Assembly: GCF_000155595.1 (NCBI RefSeq)
Contig: NZ_DS989905.1
Location: 633,040 to 697,039, forward strand
Length of the DNA stretch: 64,000 nt
Reading direction: 5' to 3'
Source: Synechococcus sp. PCC 7335
Lineage (GTDB): Bacteria > Cyanobacteriota > Cyanobacteriia > Phormidesmidales > Phormidesmidaceae
In this document: positions 1 to 10,090 of the stretch, piece after piece
How positions within the stretch are numbered: position 1 is the first letter of the stretch
How the letters are laid out: each line of letters starts with the position of its first letter
Program-made: the position numbers and the translations under genes
Notes under the pieces: model-generated
Told to the model about the DNA's origin: nothing
What the model saw: the letters and a program-made list of their open reading frames with translations, nothing else
The model's database searches: none

Positions 1-526
1 CCCCGTCCGCAACCCCTATTCGTGCAACAACGCCACTCATTACAGCAAATATCTCGAAGATAGGATAGGGTGATCGCGCTAATTGAACAACAGCGGGCAT
101 CTCCCTCGACTTCATGCTCCGTCCCACTCTTACCGCTTCCACACTCCCAGCAGTAATCGCGCTCTGTTACACAGACCAATAATACGAGCGATCGCTCTGC
201 TAGAGATAGAGAAAGAGGGGCAATCAGGGGATGAAGTTGTAGTAATGTCAGCTCAACTGTGATTCTGTCAGCCAAAGCACGTAGTTTTATTAATAACCTA
301 TGTAACTGAAAAACAAAGAAAATCCGTAATAATTTCCTATGACTGAAAACTCGGAAGATAGTGTTCAACATTCAGGACGTGCAAATTAGCTAAAAAAGGA
401 CGAGTCAGGATTGGGGCTGCTAACGGCTACCAAATCAGTCTCTATGAGCTTGGTAGATAGGTAAAGCGTTCGACGGCTCCCTTTGGCAATTAAATTTAAG
501 CTCCCCTTTAGTCCAGTAAGCATGTC
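1..526. other. Non-coding left edge; no gene recognised
   Basis: No convincing reading frame is seen on either strand. The stretch holds a HIP1-like GCGATCGC-type octamer near position 190, typical of cyanobacterial genomes. It leads into the NB-ARC gene at 527. No clear Shine-Dalgarno sequence or sigma-70-like promoter could be singled out. Confidence 0.5.
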
Positions 527-1867
527 ATGAATCGTCAGGTAACAGTTGATGAAGCCTTGGAGCGTCTAGAAGACCTCTTAGAGTCAGATTACTGCAATCA
601 AATTCAAGCTTCTATCTTCCGTAGTATTTGGGACGGTCAGTCCTACATAGAGATTGCCAATAGCACAGAATATGACTATGGCCATTCGAAAGATATTAAC
701 GCACAGCTTTGGCGATGTCTCTTGGAGACTTTAGGGAAAAAGGTTACTAAAAGCTACGTTCGTAACACGTTGTGCAAAATAAGTAGGAATAACCTTCAGG
801 TAGGTGAGCCACCTGTTGCGAACTTAAACACACTCAAGGTAAAGCAAAGCTGGGAAGGAAGGATTGATGTTGAAAGGCTCTACGGTCGCTGCGAAGAACG
901 CCGTATCCTAATAGATTGGATCATTCAAGACTGCTGTCGTTTAGTGTCTATCTTGGGTATAGGAGGTATAGGTAAAACAGCTCTTATCTTCAAACTAGCC
1001 GCAAATATTCAAGCGCATTTCGACTACGTCATTTGGCGGTCTCTTCAACGTGATTTCCCAATAGAAGAGCTACTATCTGACATCATCCGGTTTCTATCAG
1101 ACCAACAAGATACGTCAGTACCTAACCTAGATGATCGAACAATCAGCTACCTGCTGATACACCTACGACAGAATCGTTGCCTCCTAGTACTCGACAACGC
1201 AGAGTCTGTTCTGCGAAAGGATACAGGTGCTGACTGTTATCAAGAAGCCTATCAAGCATACGGTTCTCTGTTTAGAAGAATCGCGGATGCATCTTATCAA
1301 AGTTGCTTGCTGATAACGAACCGGGAAAACCCACTGGGCATATCGCGTAGGGATAGGACACATTCGCTCGTTAATAGCCTACGCATTAATGGGCTTGACC
1401 CTACTACTAACAATAAGATTTTTCAGACAAGATTATCTATTGTGGAGAACGAATACGAACAACTATATAACCACTATCGCGGTAATCTACTAACTCTCAA
1501 GATAGTGGCTGCAACGGTTAAGTCAGTGTTTGATGGAAGGGTTGCTGAGTTCTCTAATTGTGACACCTTACTTTTTAGGAAACTGTGGGATGTACTAGAA
1601 CGGCAGTTTGCTCGGTTGACTGAGTTAAAGAAGCGAGTGATGTACTGGCTAGCTGTCAATCGAGACTGGGTGAAACTGCCTGATCTCAGAGAAGAGCTAC
1701 TGTCAACGGTATCTTATCGAGCGCTACTAGAAGCGACAAAATTACTAAAAGTTCGTTTTCTAATTGAAACAGGTATAGAAGGCATCACGCAGCAGCCTAT
1801 TGTCATGAAATATACATATGCCAGAGCGATTGATTATTCAGTTCTATGGAGGAGTAAATCAATGTAA
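527..1867 (+). CDS. NB-ARC (STAND) NTPase with vMAP-like N-terminal domain, no C-terminal repeats
   Basis: The 446-residue protein has a small alpha-helical N-terminal domain (about residues 1-85). It resembles the putative DNA-binding or adaptor domain found at the start of many cyanobacterial STAND proteins. An NB-ARC core follows, with Walker A GIGGIGKT at about 144-151, Walker B CLLVLDN at about 218-224 and a sensor-like CLLITNRE further on. STAND proteins are ATP-driven switches that oligomerise when a sensor domain binds a ligand. Here the chain stops after the winged-helix-like region, so the usual WD40 or TPR sensor is absent. It may be a minimal form, or it may act with the downstream protein. 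The ATG at 527 has no strong ribosome-binding site. The stop lies 65 bases before the ATG of the giant RTX gene on the same strand, so co-transcription is plausible. Confidence 0.75.
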   Translation: MNRQVTVDEALERLEDLLESDYCNQIQASIFRSIWDGQSYIEIANSTEYDYGHSKDINAQLWRCLLETLGKKVTKSYVRNTLCKISRNNLQVGEPPVANLNTLKVKQSWEGRIDVERLYGRCEERRILIDWIIQDCCRLVSILGIGGIGKTALIFKLAANIQAHFDYVIWRSLQRDFPIEELLSDIIRFLSDQQDTSVPNLDDRTISYLLIHLRQNRCLLVLDNAESVLRKDTGADCYQEAYQAYGSLFRRIADASYQSCLLITNRENPLGISRRDRTHSLVNSLRINGLDPTTNNKIFQTRLSIVENEYEQLYNHYRGNLLTLKIVAATVKSVFDGRVAEFSNCDTLLFRKLWDVLERQFARLTELKKRVMYWLAVNRDWVKLPDLREELLSTVSYRALLEATKLLKVRFLIETGIEGITQQPIVMKYTYARAIDYSVLWRSKSM

Positions 1868-1932
1868 CGATGGACTCTTCTGTTCACACTTAAACAATAA
1901 TTAGATTGTCTAATCCGAAATGGGGAAGTTCT

Positions 1933-4900
1933 ATGAAAGCTGTTATTTCTTCTGATAAGCACTCTTTAGATTTGGTCCTAAGCGAGGCCCAGAGATTATC
2001 TGAGCAATGGCTTATCTCATCTGCACTAGACGTTGACTTTATAGATAATATACAGACGGCTTTTGGAGATAGCTTCAATCTTGAAGAGCTGGAAGTGTTG
2101 AAACAAGACTGGGCAACAGGAACCTTTACGAATTTACCTGAAGTGCAGATTCGTTCAGCAGAGGAACTGAACGGTGCAAACGGTGCATTCTCAGCAACTT
2201 TAGGACAGATATATCTTTCGCGAGATTATATAGCACGTAACTTGTCAAATGTAACAGCTGTATCCGACGTTTTGACAGAAGAACTAGGTCATTTTATTGA
2301 TGCTCAAATCAATGAGATAGATTCACCTGGTGATGAGGGGGCCATATTTTCAGCTCTGGTGAGAGATGTAGAATTAAGCGAATCAGCCCTGGAAGATCTG
2401 CAAAAGGAAAACGATAAAACCTTTTTGCAAATTGATGGAGAAAGCACTTCAGTAGAGCTGAACATTCAAGATCAGGTGCTATGGTCAAATCGTATAGGAG
2501 AATCTTCTGCTCGTAAAATTGATTTTGGAGATATTCTTGGCATATCTGAACCAGACGGATTTCACAAGTTTTTCGGACCACCTGTAGTACCATTACGGGC
2601 TTTTTTGCCGATAAGCACAGGGAAGCAAGGCATACCGGGTGTGTTCTCGGGAGACGCTAGCGCTCAATTGGGTATAGCTAGCAGTCAAAATAAGACAAAC
2701 GCAGCCACAGTTAAAGCCGGTCTTCAGATTGATGCTGAATATGATGCTGGCGGCGTCGACTGGAATATTCCTCTATATGCTGATGCGGTACTTAAGATTG
2801 AAAATGGTGAGCTAGGATTTGACATTAATTTTGATAAAAATGGTGCTTTTTTTGATCTAATTGCGCCTCATTTATCCTTAAATGTTGATGCAGTGTTTAA
2901 TTCAGATGCAGCACTTTATCTAGATGGCAAAGCAAACTTTGAATATATTGATGTTTTTCGCTCAATATTTAGTGGATTCAAGAAGAAAGTTAATAGAAAA
3001 TCCGCAGGATTCAGTGAGAAAGTAGATCTTGCGTTTAATGGAACGCATCGCTTTGTAGATCTTGATACTAAAAATGACAAACAAGTCATTGACTATATTT
3101 TTGGTCGCAAAGAGTATGGGTTTGACAGTGGCGATTTAAATATTGATCTTCCCGTTGCCGATTTCTTGGATATCGAATTTGGATTGCCAAACTTAAACAA
3201 CGTTGAGTGGACTGAGCAGCCTTCGTCGCCAAATGAATACAGCTTCAAAATAGAAGATAGTTTTAAACTTTTCGATGTCAAATTTGATATTGATGAATTG
3301 ATTAGAAGTACCCTACCGTATCCTATTGGGTTTAAGAATAGCAGTGGATTCGACCTCTTTGGCAGAAGGTTCGGTTACGAAGTTGACGCAACGCTTCTAG
3401 ACGTCAACTTAAATGCCTCTTTGTTTGCAGATTACGACATAGACTTTTCAATCAAAGAATTAAAGCCATCGCTCACCATAGAAGGTAAAAAAAAGGACAA
3501 ATTTTCTTTCCTAGATTTGGAAGATGGCTCTAATGTTGAAATATACCGCGAAATTAGCAGCCTTGCTAAAGAGACTGGTGATTCTGAGGCACTTGATTTT
3601 TGGTTTGAGTTTGATCCTATATTATCCATAACTGCTAATGCCTATATCGAACCAGTTCTTACATTAACAGGCGGTATTGGCAAACTGGAAGGCAGCTTAG
3701 AAGTAGCGGGAGAAAAAAGTGAATTACCTAAAAAAACGCTCATTGAACTTGGAGCGTTGGGCCTTAATGACCTGGAGATAAAAACTGGAAAACACTCTTT
3801 ATTCGGTAGCTCTGAGCTCTTTAGTAAGCGTTTTTCGGAAATCGGCGGTTTTGGCTCCTCACTGCTACCCAACAAGAGGCGATGGGATTTCTCGGTACCG
3901 GTTAAAGATATCGGTGAGGCCCTAGGAATAGAAACTTATGATGGTACTGAGAAGCCAGACTACTTTGCAGGTACTGATAAAGATGACGGTGCTAGTTTAC
4001 GCGAAGGGGCAGATGTCGCTCAGCTCAGCTTCGGCAGAGACACTATCGATGGCGGTGCGCCAGACTTTCCTGGCAACGGAATCACAACAAACTACTATGG
4101 GCCATTCAATAACGGTGGGGCTTTTACACCTTCGGCAAGCGATCTATTTATTCTAGATTCCGATATTATTCTGGCTGATCCCAACGATTCAGATGCGGCG
4201 CTCGAGGTCAGAACTGATAGGTTCGGAAAGAATCACTTCAATCTTTCCATTGGCGACGTTATCATTGACAAGAACGGCAGCAATGTAGCCGAACTGCCTA
4301 ACAACACTCAGTTACGAGAGATTGAGAGAATTTTATTTGCTGATGATCTGCAATCTAGCGAAAGGAGTGTAGATTTCTTCTTTGGTGTTGCTGACAACCT
4401 CGAAGAGGATGACCGCCGCTTATACTTTGGAGGACAGCTGCCTAAGGAGCTATATGCTGCAAACTCTCCTCTCCCCACGGGAAACTTAACGGGTACTCAA
4501 GGAGACAACAGTTTTTCACTCCCTATCGGCTTTAATCGGGGTGCGCCGATAGTTCTTGGTCGGGGAGATGACATAGTTTCCCTGTTGACACTAAACGGAT
4601 CAACAAAGCCAAATTTCGAGAGTCCCTTTTATTGGCGAAATCCTTATGATAAGACAAATGACCTCCTTTTGTTTGATACCCCTGATGGCATCTACGTTGA
4701 TATCTTTGATTTGGGTGCAGGCCTTAATAGAGTCAATTTTCAAGATGCACTCTCGTCGATTCCGAAGCAACCAGGCTCTTCTCTCGCACCCACTCCTTTT
4801 CCCTATTCTCCGCTAATTACATCAGCAGCTCCTGGCAATATTATGTCTATCAGAGCCGATAAAGGTGTGACACCAAGGAAGCTTGTCGATAATGTTTCGC

Positions 4901-7900
4901 TAAGAGTGATTAATTTAGGTGGCGCAACAGTACTTTTCGCTAGAGATGCCTTGAATGGTCCCAACAACAATATATATGCCATTTTAAGTGCTGGTAATAA
5001 CAGCATTGCTCTAGATAATACTGTCAATGATCTTCAGCTTACGCTTTTACTGGAGAGCGAAGGACTTAAGCATAAGTTTTCTACGTATGGTTCCCTTTCT
5101 ACGTATGGTTCCGTTCAGGAAGCTAAGATTACTCTGAATAATAATGTAGCTTCCACAACAATTAACGAGTCAATAGGCGGAACTGACGTACTAACGGATT
5201 ATTTAGCACCGATTAATAACCTAATTCTGTCATCCGCTGATATTGTAGGCCCCTCAACGTTTCGAGAAATGGGCAGTCAAGATAGGTACTCACTCAATTC
5301 ACCTGCTAGTCAAACCTACGATATTGGCAGTGTTCAAGCCGAAAATATCCTAGTCCGAGGCCGGTTGCCTAGACAAGAAGGTGCTTTTCGGAAAGTGTAT
5401 CTGAGAGATAATGTTAATAGCAGTGTCAGTCTTGGTCTATCAGGAGATATCTTTGATGAGGTTGTTTTCGATTCACAGCGTGCAAATGAAAGCGATGTAT
5501 TTGAATTAACTAGGAACCGCTTCAATCAGGTAGATCTAACTCCTATGAGTGATGGCTACAACGGCAGATTCCGCGGGTTTCGTTTTGCCGCTATCCACGA
5601 ACTTGTTTTGCCCCAGACGGTTGACAATCGAATCATACTTTCTGGCAGCGACGATTTTGGCTTTAGCAAAGCAGAGCTAAATGCATTAGATGTAAAAACA
5701 TTTAAACCTCTTTCTGTAAGCCGTGAGCTGTCTGCAACACCTTACAGTATAAGTGCACCAGCCCAAACCTTATTGCTCGGCTCCGGAGATGATCTGGTTT
5801 TGAATAACGACTTTGCCTATGAGTTTATTTATCCTGGTGGTGGCAATAACGTTATTGCTCAAGCTGACTTTCCAAGTGTACCCATTAATATAGGCTATTT
5901 AGTTCCTGTGTCTGGTGAACGCTCATCTTATTTGAGTAGTCCGATCGGAGATGTTGTCGTCTACACAGAAGGCCATCGTTCAGACTACGTTATCCAAAAG
6001 TCGTCCGAGTTTGATAATGCTGTTGAAGTATTAAAAGCGGATGGTACTAAGGACTTGCTGTTTGGTATCAAGTTCATCAAGTTTGAGACGGAAGATGTTT
6101 CGACAATTCCTGTCGGCATTTCTACAGTGGTGGATCAAACCTACGCTAACAGTAAAGATGTCTTTGACAACGATATTAGTAACAGATTATTTGTCTCTCA
6201 AGCTGTTAGGCCCGATGGTGAGATTATTAAAGGTCAGCTTGAGAATGCATTTGCAATTGACAGAGTTGATTTGGCGTTAGACGTGATTCGTCAGCCAGGA
6301 ACAGTTACCAATGTTTGGAGCTACGATATTCCGCTTAATCTAAGAGACTTTACACTACCAAAGTCCTTCTTTCTCAATGATTTTGCAGATGCTGATATCG
6401 CTATAAAAGATCTCTATTCACGCGAAGACCTTGAAATTGAACTATCTAATATTGTTCAAAATGGCGAGACAATTAATACAGAGCAGAATGTTAATCCAGA
6501 CGGCAGTTGGACAATCCAACTACCGGATGATATTGATGTTGCCGATTCTAATTTTGATCCTACCAGTGCCTTTACCATCAATTACCTTATTAAGGAACCG
6601 GAGGGTTATTCTCACGCCGTTCAACTCACCCTTCAGCCTTCGTCCGACCTAGACCTTAAAGATTTAACCCTTCAAGGATTTAATAATTTATCTACAATAT
6701 CTAGTCTAGAAAACTACTTTTCTAGCTTCTCAGCAGATATTTCTGAGCTTTTGGATTCTCTAAAGATACCGCTTTCGGCAGGCAGCGAATTAGCCTTTTA
6801 TAGCGTGGATGATGTACTTAGTCGGCAAGCTGTCTCTGAGGATGAAATAGAGGACGGTGAGGTAGTCTTAGGGACCGATGGAGATGAAATTATTGAAGGA
6901 AGTCGCGGCTCAGACCAAGTTTATGGCGGCGCTGGCAACGATGTCTTGATTGGTCTGCAAGGTTCGGACTACATCGTAGGTCAGCAGGGTCGCGATATTA
7001 TTTTGGGTAAGGGTGGCGATGATATTTTAGTGGGCGAGGACCTTTTTAATCCGATTGAAGCGCCTGATGGTTCGCCCTCTTCAGACTTGCCTTTTGTCGG
7101 AGGTGATGTGATTGATGGCGGCAAAGGCGATGATCTTCTTTTGGGCAGTAGTGGTGATGATGTTTTGCTGCCTGGATTTGGTGACAATGCGGTGGATGGT
7201 GGCGAAGGCACTGATGTTGGGGTCTCAAACGGGGTGAGCAATGATTTTAGTATTAGGCGGCGTCTAGATGGATCTGTTGTTGTTGTGGATGTGCGCTCTC
7301 AAAAGTCATTGACGCTGTATCAAAACGTAGAACGCTTTAAGTTTGATGATCAGATGCTAACGCTTGATGATATTGCAGAACCACCGGGAGAGGTTTCTGT
7401 TACAGACGATGGGACGGCTGCGACTGTTACAACAAAAGAAGGCAACAAGGTACAGCTTGAAAGTGAAAACGGTTCTCAGTTCTTATCGATCGATATTCCA
7501 ACGATAGAAGACTTGCTGATTGAACAAGTGTTCATAGAGGATGCGCTAGCGTTTCTAGAGGAGTACCAAACCTCAGAAGGAGAGGCATTTGATGCCGATG
7601 CTGCTGTGTTTGAGTTTGTTACTGAAGTTTCAGAAGACGCTACTGAAGAGCTTATTTCACTCACCTTGGAAGAAGAATTGGATGTTAACACGTTTATCAA
7701 GTTCAATCCGAATACGGGCGAGACATTCGAATTTAATTATGATCCCCTTACCGGGTTAGGCGCAGAACTTAAGGATACTAATAACAATGGATTAGTAGAC
7801 ACTGTTCTAATTCACCTGAAAGATGGTGGTAAAGGAGATGCCGATGGAGAGCTTAACGGGATTGTCTACGATCCAGGCATACTAGCAAAATCTCTATCCG

Positions 7901-8886
7901 TATCCGGTACCAGAGGTCCTGATGTTATCAGTGGTACCAACAAAGATGACAAGATCGATGGACTCGGTGGTAACGATCAGTTGAGCGGCAACGACGGCAA
8001 CGATTCTCTAGACGGAGGAGCAAACAGCGACACGCTCTATGGCGGTAAGGGCAATGACATGCTCGATGGGGATCGAGGTGTGGATACGCTCTTTGGCGGT
8101 GATGGCAACGATATCCTAAACGGGGGAGCGGACAACGACACGCTTGATGGCGGCAAAGGGAACGACACGCTCGATGGGGGTCGCGGGAACGACACGCTCA
8201 CAGGCGGTAGCGGTAGAGACTCGCTGCTCGGCAACGATGGCAACGATATCCTAGACGGAGAAGCCAACAACGACGCGCTCTTCGGCGGTAAGGGCAACGA
8301 CACGCTCAGTGGGGGTCGAGGCGTGGATACGCTCAATGGCGGTGATGGCAACGATATCCTGAACGGGGGAGCGGACAACGACACGCTCGATGGGGGTCGA
8401 GGCGTGGATACGCTCTTCGGCGGCAAAGGCAACGATACGTTATACGGCGGTCGCGGGAACGACGCGCTTTTCGGCGACGATGGTAACGACACACTCTTTG
8501 GGAGAGCGGACAACGATACGCTCAACGGCGGTGATGGCAACGACACGCTCGATGGGGGTCGGGGGAACGACCTGCTTACGGGCGGTAGCGGTAGAGACAT
8601 CCTGCTTGGCAACGATGGCAACGATATTCTAGACGGAGGAGCAGACAACGATATGCTCTCGGGTGGTCAGGGTAGAGATACGTTTGTCTTATCGCTAGGT
8701 GACGGTGTTGATACCATCATTGACTTTGACACTAAGGACCTGATTGGTCTAGCAGGCGGGCTAACCATTGGTGACCTTTCCTTTGTTGGCAATAACATCA
8801 TTGCTACGGATACCAGCGAAGTGCTAGCCACTCTCACTAGCGTAGACACCACCAGCCTAAACAGCACTCAGTTCGTGCTGTTTTAA
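1933..8886 (+). CDS. Giant RTX (hemolysin-type calcium-binding) exoprotein
   Basis: The gene encodes about 2317 residues. I chose ATG 1933 because GGGGAAG lies just upstream; an in-frame TTG at 1906 would add nine residues. The N-terminal 190 residues carry an EELGHFIDA...DEGAIFSALV segment. I recognise this as a recurrent N-terminal module of cyanobacterial RTX proteins, resembling a degenerate HExxH site. A long beta-rich middle follows. There are two blocks of glycine/aspartate nonapeptides (about residues 1647-1762 and 1992-2252), and then a C-terminal segment (FVLSLGDGVDTIIDFD...) typical of RTX proteins exported by type I secretion without a cleaved signal. Calcium should fold the repeats outside the cell. 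No ABC exporter, membrane fusion protein or TolC gene lies in the window, so the exporter must be encoded elsewhere. An adhesin, S-layer-like or motility-related role is possible; the activity is unknown. Confidence 0.85.
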   Translation: MKAVISSDKHSLDLVLSEAQRLSEQWLISSALDVDFIDNIQTAFGDSFNLEELEVLKQDWATGTFTNLPEVQIRSAEELNGANGAFSATLGQIYLSRDYIARNLSNVTAVSDVLTEELGHFIDAQINEIDSPGDEGAIFSALVRDVELSESALEDLQKENDKTFLQIDGESTSVELNIQDQVLWSNRIGESSARKIDFGDILGISEPDGFHKFFGPPVVPLRAFLPISTGKQGIPGVFSGDASAQLGIASSQNKTNAATVKAGLQIDAEYDAGGVDWNIPLYADAVLKIENGELGFDINFDKNGAFFDLIAPHLSLNVDAVFNSDAALYLDGKANFEYIDVFRSIFSGFKKKVNRKSAGFSEKVDLAFNGTHRFVDLDTKNDKQVIDYIFGRKEYGFDSGDLNIDLPVADFLDIEFGLPNLNNVEWTEQPSSPNEYSFKIEDSFKLFDVKFDIDELIRSTLPYPIGFKNSSGFDLFGRRFGYEVDATLLDVNLNASLFADYDIDFSIKELKPSLTIEGKKKDKFSFLDLEDGSNVEIYREISSLAKETGDSEALDFWFEFDPILSITANAYIEPVLTLTGGIGKLEGSLEVAGEKSELPKKTLIELGALGLNDLEIKTGKHSLFGSSELFSKRFSEIGGFGSSLLPNKRRWDFSVPVKDIGEALGIETYDGTEKPDYFAGTDKDDGASLREGADVAQLSFGRDTIDGGAPDFPGNGITTNYYGPFNNGGAFTPSASDLFILDSDIILADPNDSDAALEVRTDRFGKNHFNLSIGDVIIDKNGSNVAELPNNTQLREIERILFADDLQSSERSVDFFFGVADNLEEDDRRLYFGGQLPKELYAANSPLPTGNLTGTQGDNSFSLPIGFNRGAPIVLGRGDDIVSLLTLNGSTKPNFESPFYWRNPYDKTNDLLLFDTPDGIYVDIFDLGAGLNRVNFQDALSSIPKQPGSSLAPTPFPYSPLITSAAPGNIMSIRADKGVTPRKLVDNVSLRVINLGGATVLFARDALNGPNNNIYAILSAGNNSIALDNTVNDLQLTLLLESEGLKHKFSTYGSLSTYGSVQEAKITLNNNVASTTINESIGGTDVLTDYLAPINNLILSSADIVGPSTFREMGSQDRYSLNSPASQTYDIGSVQAENILVRGRLPRQEGAFRKVYLRDNVNSSVSLGLSGDIFDEVVFDSQRANESDVFELTRNRFNQVDLTPMSDGYNGRFRGFRFAAIHELVLPQTVDNRIILSGSDDFGFSKAELNALDVKTFKPLSVSRELSATPYSISAPAQTLLLGSGDDLVLNNDFAYEFIYPGGGNNVIAQADFPSVPINIGYLVPVSGERSSYLSSPIGDVVVYTEGHRSDYVIQKSSEFDNAVEVLKADGTKDLLFGIKFIKFETEDVSTIPVGISTVVDQTYANSKDVFDNDISNRLFVSQAVRPDGEIIKGQLENAFAIDRVDLALDVIRQPGTVTNVWSYDIPLNLRDFTLPKSFFLNDFADADIAIKDLYSREDLEIELSNIVQNGETINTEQNVNPDGSWTIQLPDDIDVADSNFDPTSAFTINYLIKEPEGYSHAVQLTLQPSSDLDLKDLTLQGFNNLSTISSLENYFSSFSADISELLDSLKIPLSAGSELAFYSVDDVLSRQAVSEDEIEDGEVVLGTDGDEIIEGSRGSDQVYGGAGNDVLIGLQGSDYIVGQQGRDIILGKGGDDILVGEDLFNPIEAPDGSPSSDLPFVGGDVIDGGKGDDLLLGSSGDDVLLPGFGDNAVDGGEGTDVGVSNGVSNDFSIRRRLDGSVVVVDVRSQKSLTLYQNVERFKFDDQMLTLDDIAEPPGEVSVTDDGTAATVTTKEGNKVQLESENGSQFLSIDIPTIEDLLIEQVFIEDALAFLEEYQTSEGEAFDADAAVFEFVTEVSEDATEELISLTLEEELDVNTFIKFNPNTGETFEFNYDPLTGLGAELKDTNNNGLVDTVLIHLKDGGKGDADGELNGIVYDPGILAKSLSVSGTRGPDVISGTNKDDKIDGLGGNDQLSGNDGNDSLDGGANSDTLYGGKGNDMLDGDRGVDTLFGGDGNDILNGGADNDTLDGGKGNDTLDGGRGNDTLTGGSGRDSLLGNDGNDILDGEANNDALFGGKGNDTLSGGRGVDTLNGGDGNDILNGGADNDTLDGGRGVDTLFGGKGNDTLYGGRGNDALFGDDGNDTLFGRADNDTLNGGDGNDTLDGGRGNDLLTGGSGRDILLGNDGNDILDGGADNDMLSGGQGRDTFVLSLGDGVDTIIDFDTKDLIGLAGGLTIGDLSFVGNNIIATDTSEVLATLTSVDTTSLNSTQFVLF
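6871..7218 (+). repeat. First RTX nonapeptide block
   Basis: This stretch encodes degenerate GGxGxDxLx units (for example YGGAGNDVL and LGKGGDDIL). They are interrupted by a short proline/serine-rich insertion near 7050-7085, then resume. About 690 bases of non-repeat coding sequence separate it from the C-terminal array. Its units are more diverged than the C-terminal ones, suggesting an older block. Confidence 0.8.
7906..8688 (+). repeat. C-terminal RTX array, 29 uninterrupted nonapeptides
   Basis: Read in frame, this segment is 29 back-to-back nine-residue units of the form GGxGxDxLx, from GTRGPDVIS to GGQGRDTFV, with no insertion. Blocks of several units recur almost unchanged. The stretch around 8180-8260 is close to that around 8555-8640, and 8085-8160 is close to 8330-8410. 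This points to expansion by duplication of multi-unit blocks. The array binds calcium in known RTX proteins and immediately precedes the secretion-signal region. Confidence 0.9.
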
Positions 8887-9472
8887 GAGCCTTTGAAGTC
8901 AGCTCAGGATAACCTTCACCCTTACAACACTAATCCTGTGCACAGAAGCTAGCGGTGCATCCAGCACTGCTAGGATCTGACGCTTGGCTTTGGGCGGTAT
9001 GACAAGGTATGAGAGTCTATCGAACAGTCAAGATTTATCTTCCTTAATACTCGCCCAGAACCGCAAAGTAAATGAGCAGTTAGAAGAAAAGGCGATCGCA
9101 CTGAGAGAAAAGTGATTGCTCTAGACAAGGCGATCACACTGACACAGGAAGGGAGCCTCGACTATTGGCATATAAATAAAGTACACAAAACGTCCAAAAA
9201 TACGTGGTTTGTCAACGGCATAGTACGTCAACAACCTGTCTTTTTTTCCGTGGTTTGTCAACGGCCTTGCAAACAGGCTGTCTTATCCTCGAACGGCCTG
9301 CTGTGTACGCAATTCACACCCATGCTTGCTAGTCGCCTAAGACACCTGAGAGGGACTGACGCTGAAGTCATGCAGACAGCAACAACAGTAGAGGCGATCG
9401 CATTCTGTAGAAAATGGAAGCGATCATTCCTTCGCTCGATATTGGCACAGTCAGACGGGTCAGCAGCAAGTA
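8887..9472. other. Intergenic region; no supported gene
   Basis: An open frame at 9112-9480 has no recognisable family, atypical composition and runs into the terminal repeat of the Tn3 element, so I do not call it. The stretch has HIP1-type octamers near 9094 and 9395. A direct repeat CGTGGTTTGTCAACGG occurs twice, near 9203 and 9249. Confidence 0.5.
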
Positions 9473-9487
9473 GGCCCTAAAGTAGCG
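9473..9487 (+). repeat. Left Tn3 terminal inverted repeat, outer half
   Basis: GGCCCTAAAGTAGCG is the exact reverse complement of 16593-16607. The remaining 25 bases of the left repeat resume at 11896 after the intron. The last eight bases, AAGTAGCG (9480-9487), also serve as the intron-binding site IBS1 of the inserted intron. Confidence 0.85.
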
Positions 9488-10090
9488 ATGCGATGTAGAT
9501 AAGCCGAGTGTGCAAGGAGGCAACAGCCGAATTAAGAGTGGAGATAATCTCTCAGCAGCACCTGTCCTGCTGTCCCCACGTAACAGAGTTATCGACTCCG
9601 GTTACGCTGACGTTAGTAATGATGTCAGTGGAATGCAGACCACGCAAGTATCCTGACCTGGCAGCCTAAAGCTGGGAAAGGGCAAGGGGAAGTCCGAAAG
9701 GGTTAACACCCGTGAACCGTCGAAGAAGCTTCGTCATTGGCGGAATCAGTGAAATCAGGCTGACACACTGCGACCAAAAGGTGAGTGGGTGGCTTAGCGG
9801 CTCGCTACTTCGTTAAGCGATAGGTCACAATCCCACCGGAGCATAGACGGAACCCGACCCGGACGTATCTCACACACTCGGAACTGCATAAGCCCGATGG
9901 ATTCTCTGAACTATCAGAGTAGGCAAACCGTAAGGGATGCACAACCATCCAGCGGGTAAAGGATGCCAGAGAAAGCGAAGGCTCTTGTGTAATGCGAGAG
10001 ATAGGGGTTCGAGCTTTGCCCCACATCGAAAGATGGCAAACTTCTGGCGGGTCTTTAACGGTAAACCAAAGTAAAGGAACCGTATCCATT

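Noticed and set aside
7046-7241. Minus-strand Pro/Ser-rich frames inside the RTX gene
   Set aside because: Two overlapping shadows of the first RTX block; no evidence for translation.
8037-8648. 203-codon minus-strand frame opposite the RTX array (Ser/Pro/Leu-rich)
   Set aside because: It is the antisense shadow of a repeated Gly/Asp coding region; composition follows the repeat and there is no ribosome-binding site.
9203-9265. Direct repeat CGTGGTTTGTCAACGG as part of a CRISPR-like array
   Set aside because: Only two copies with about 46 bases between starts; no further units or cas genes.
9112-9480. 122-codon frame before the Tn3 element
   Set aside because: No family, mixed composition, and it runs into the Tn3 terminal repeat, so it is probably chance.
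9508-9512. GTGTG as the 5' end of the group II intron
   Set aside because: The split terminal repeat and the EBS1/IBS1 pairing place the end 20 bases earlier, at 9488.
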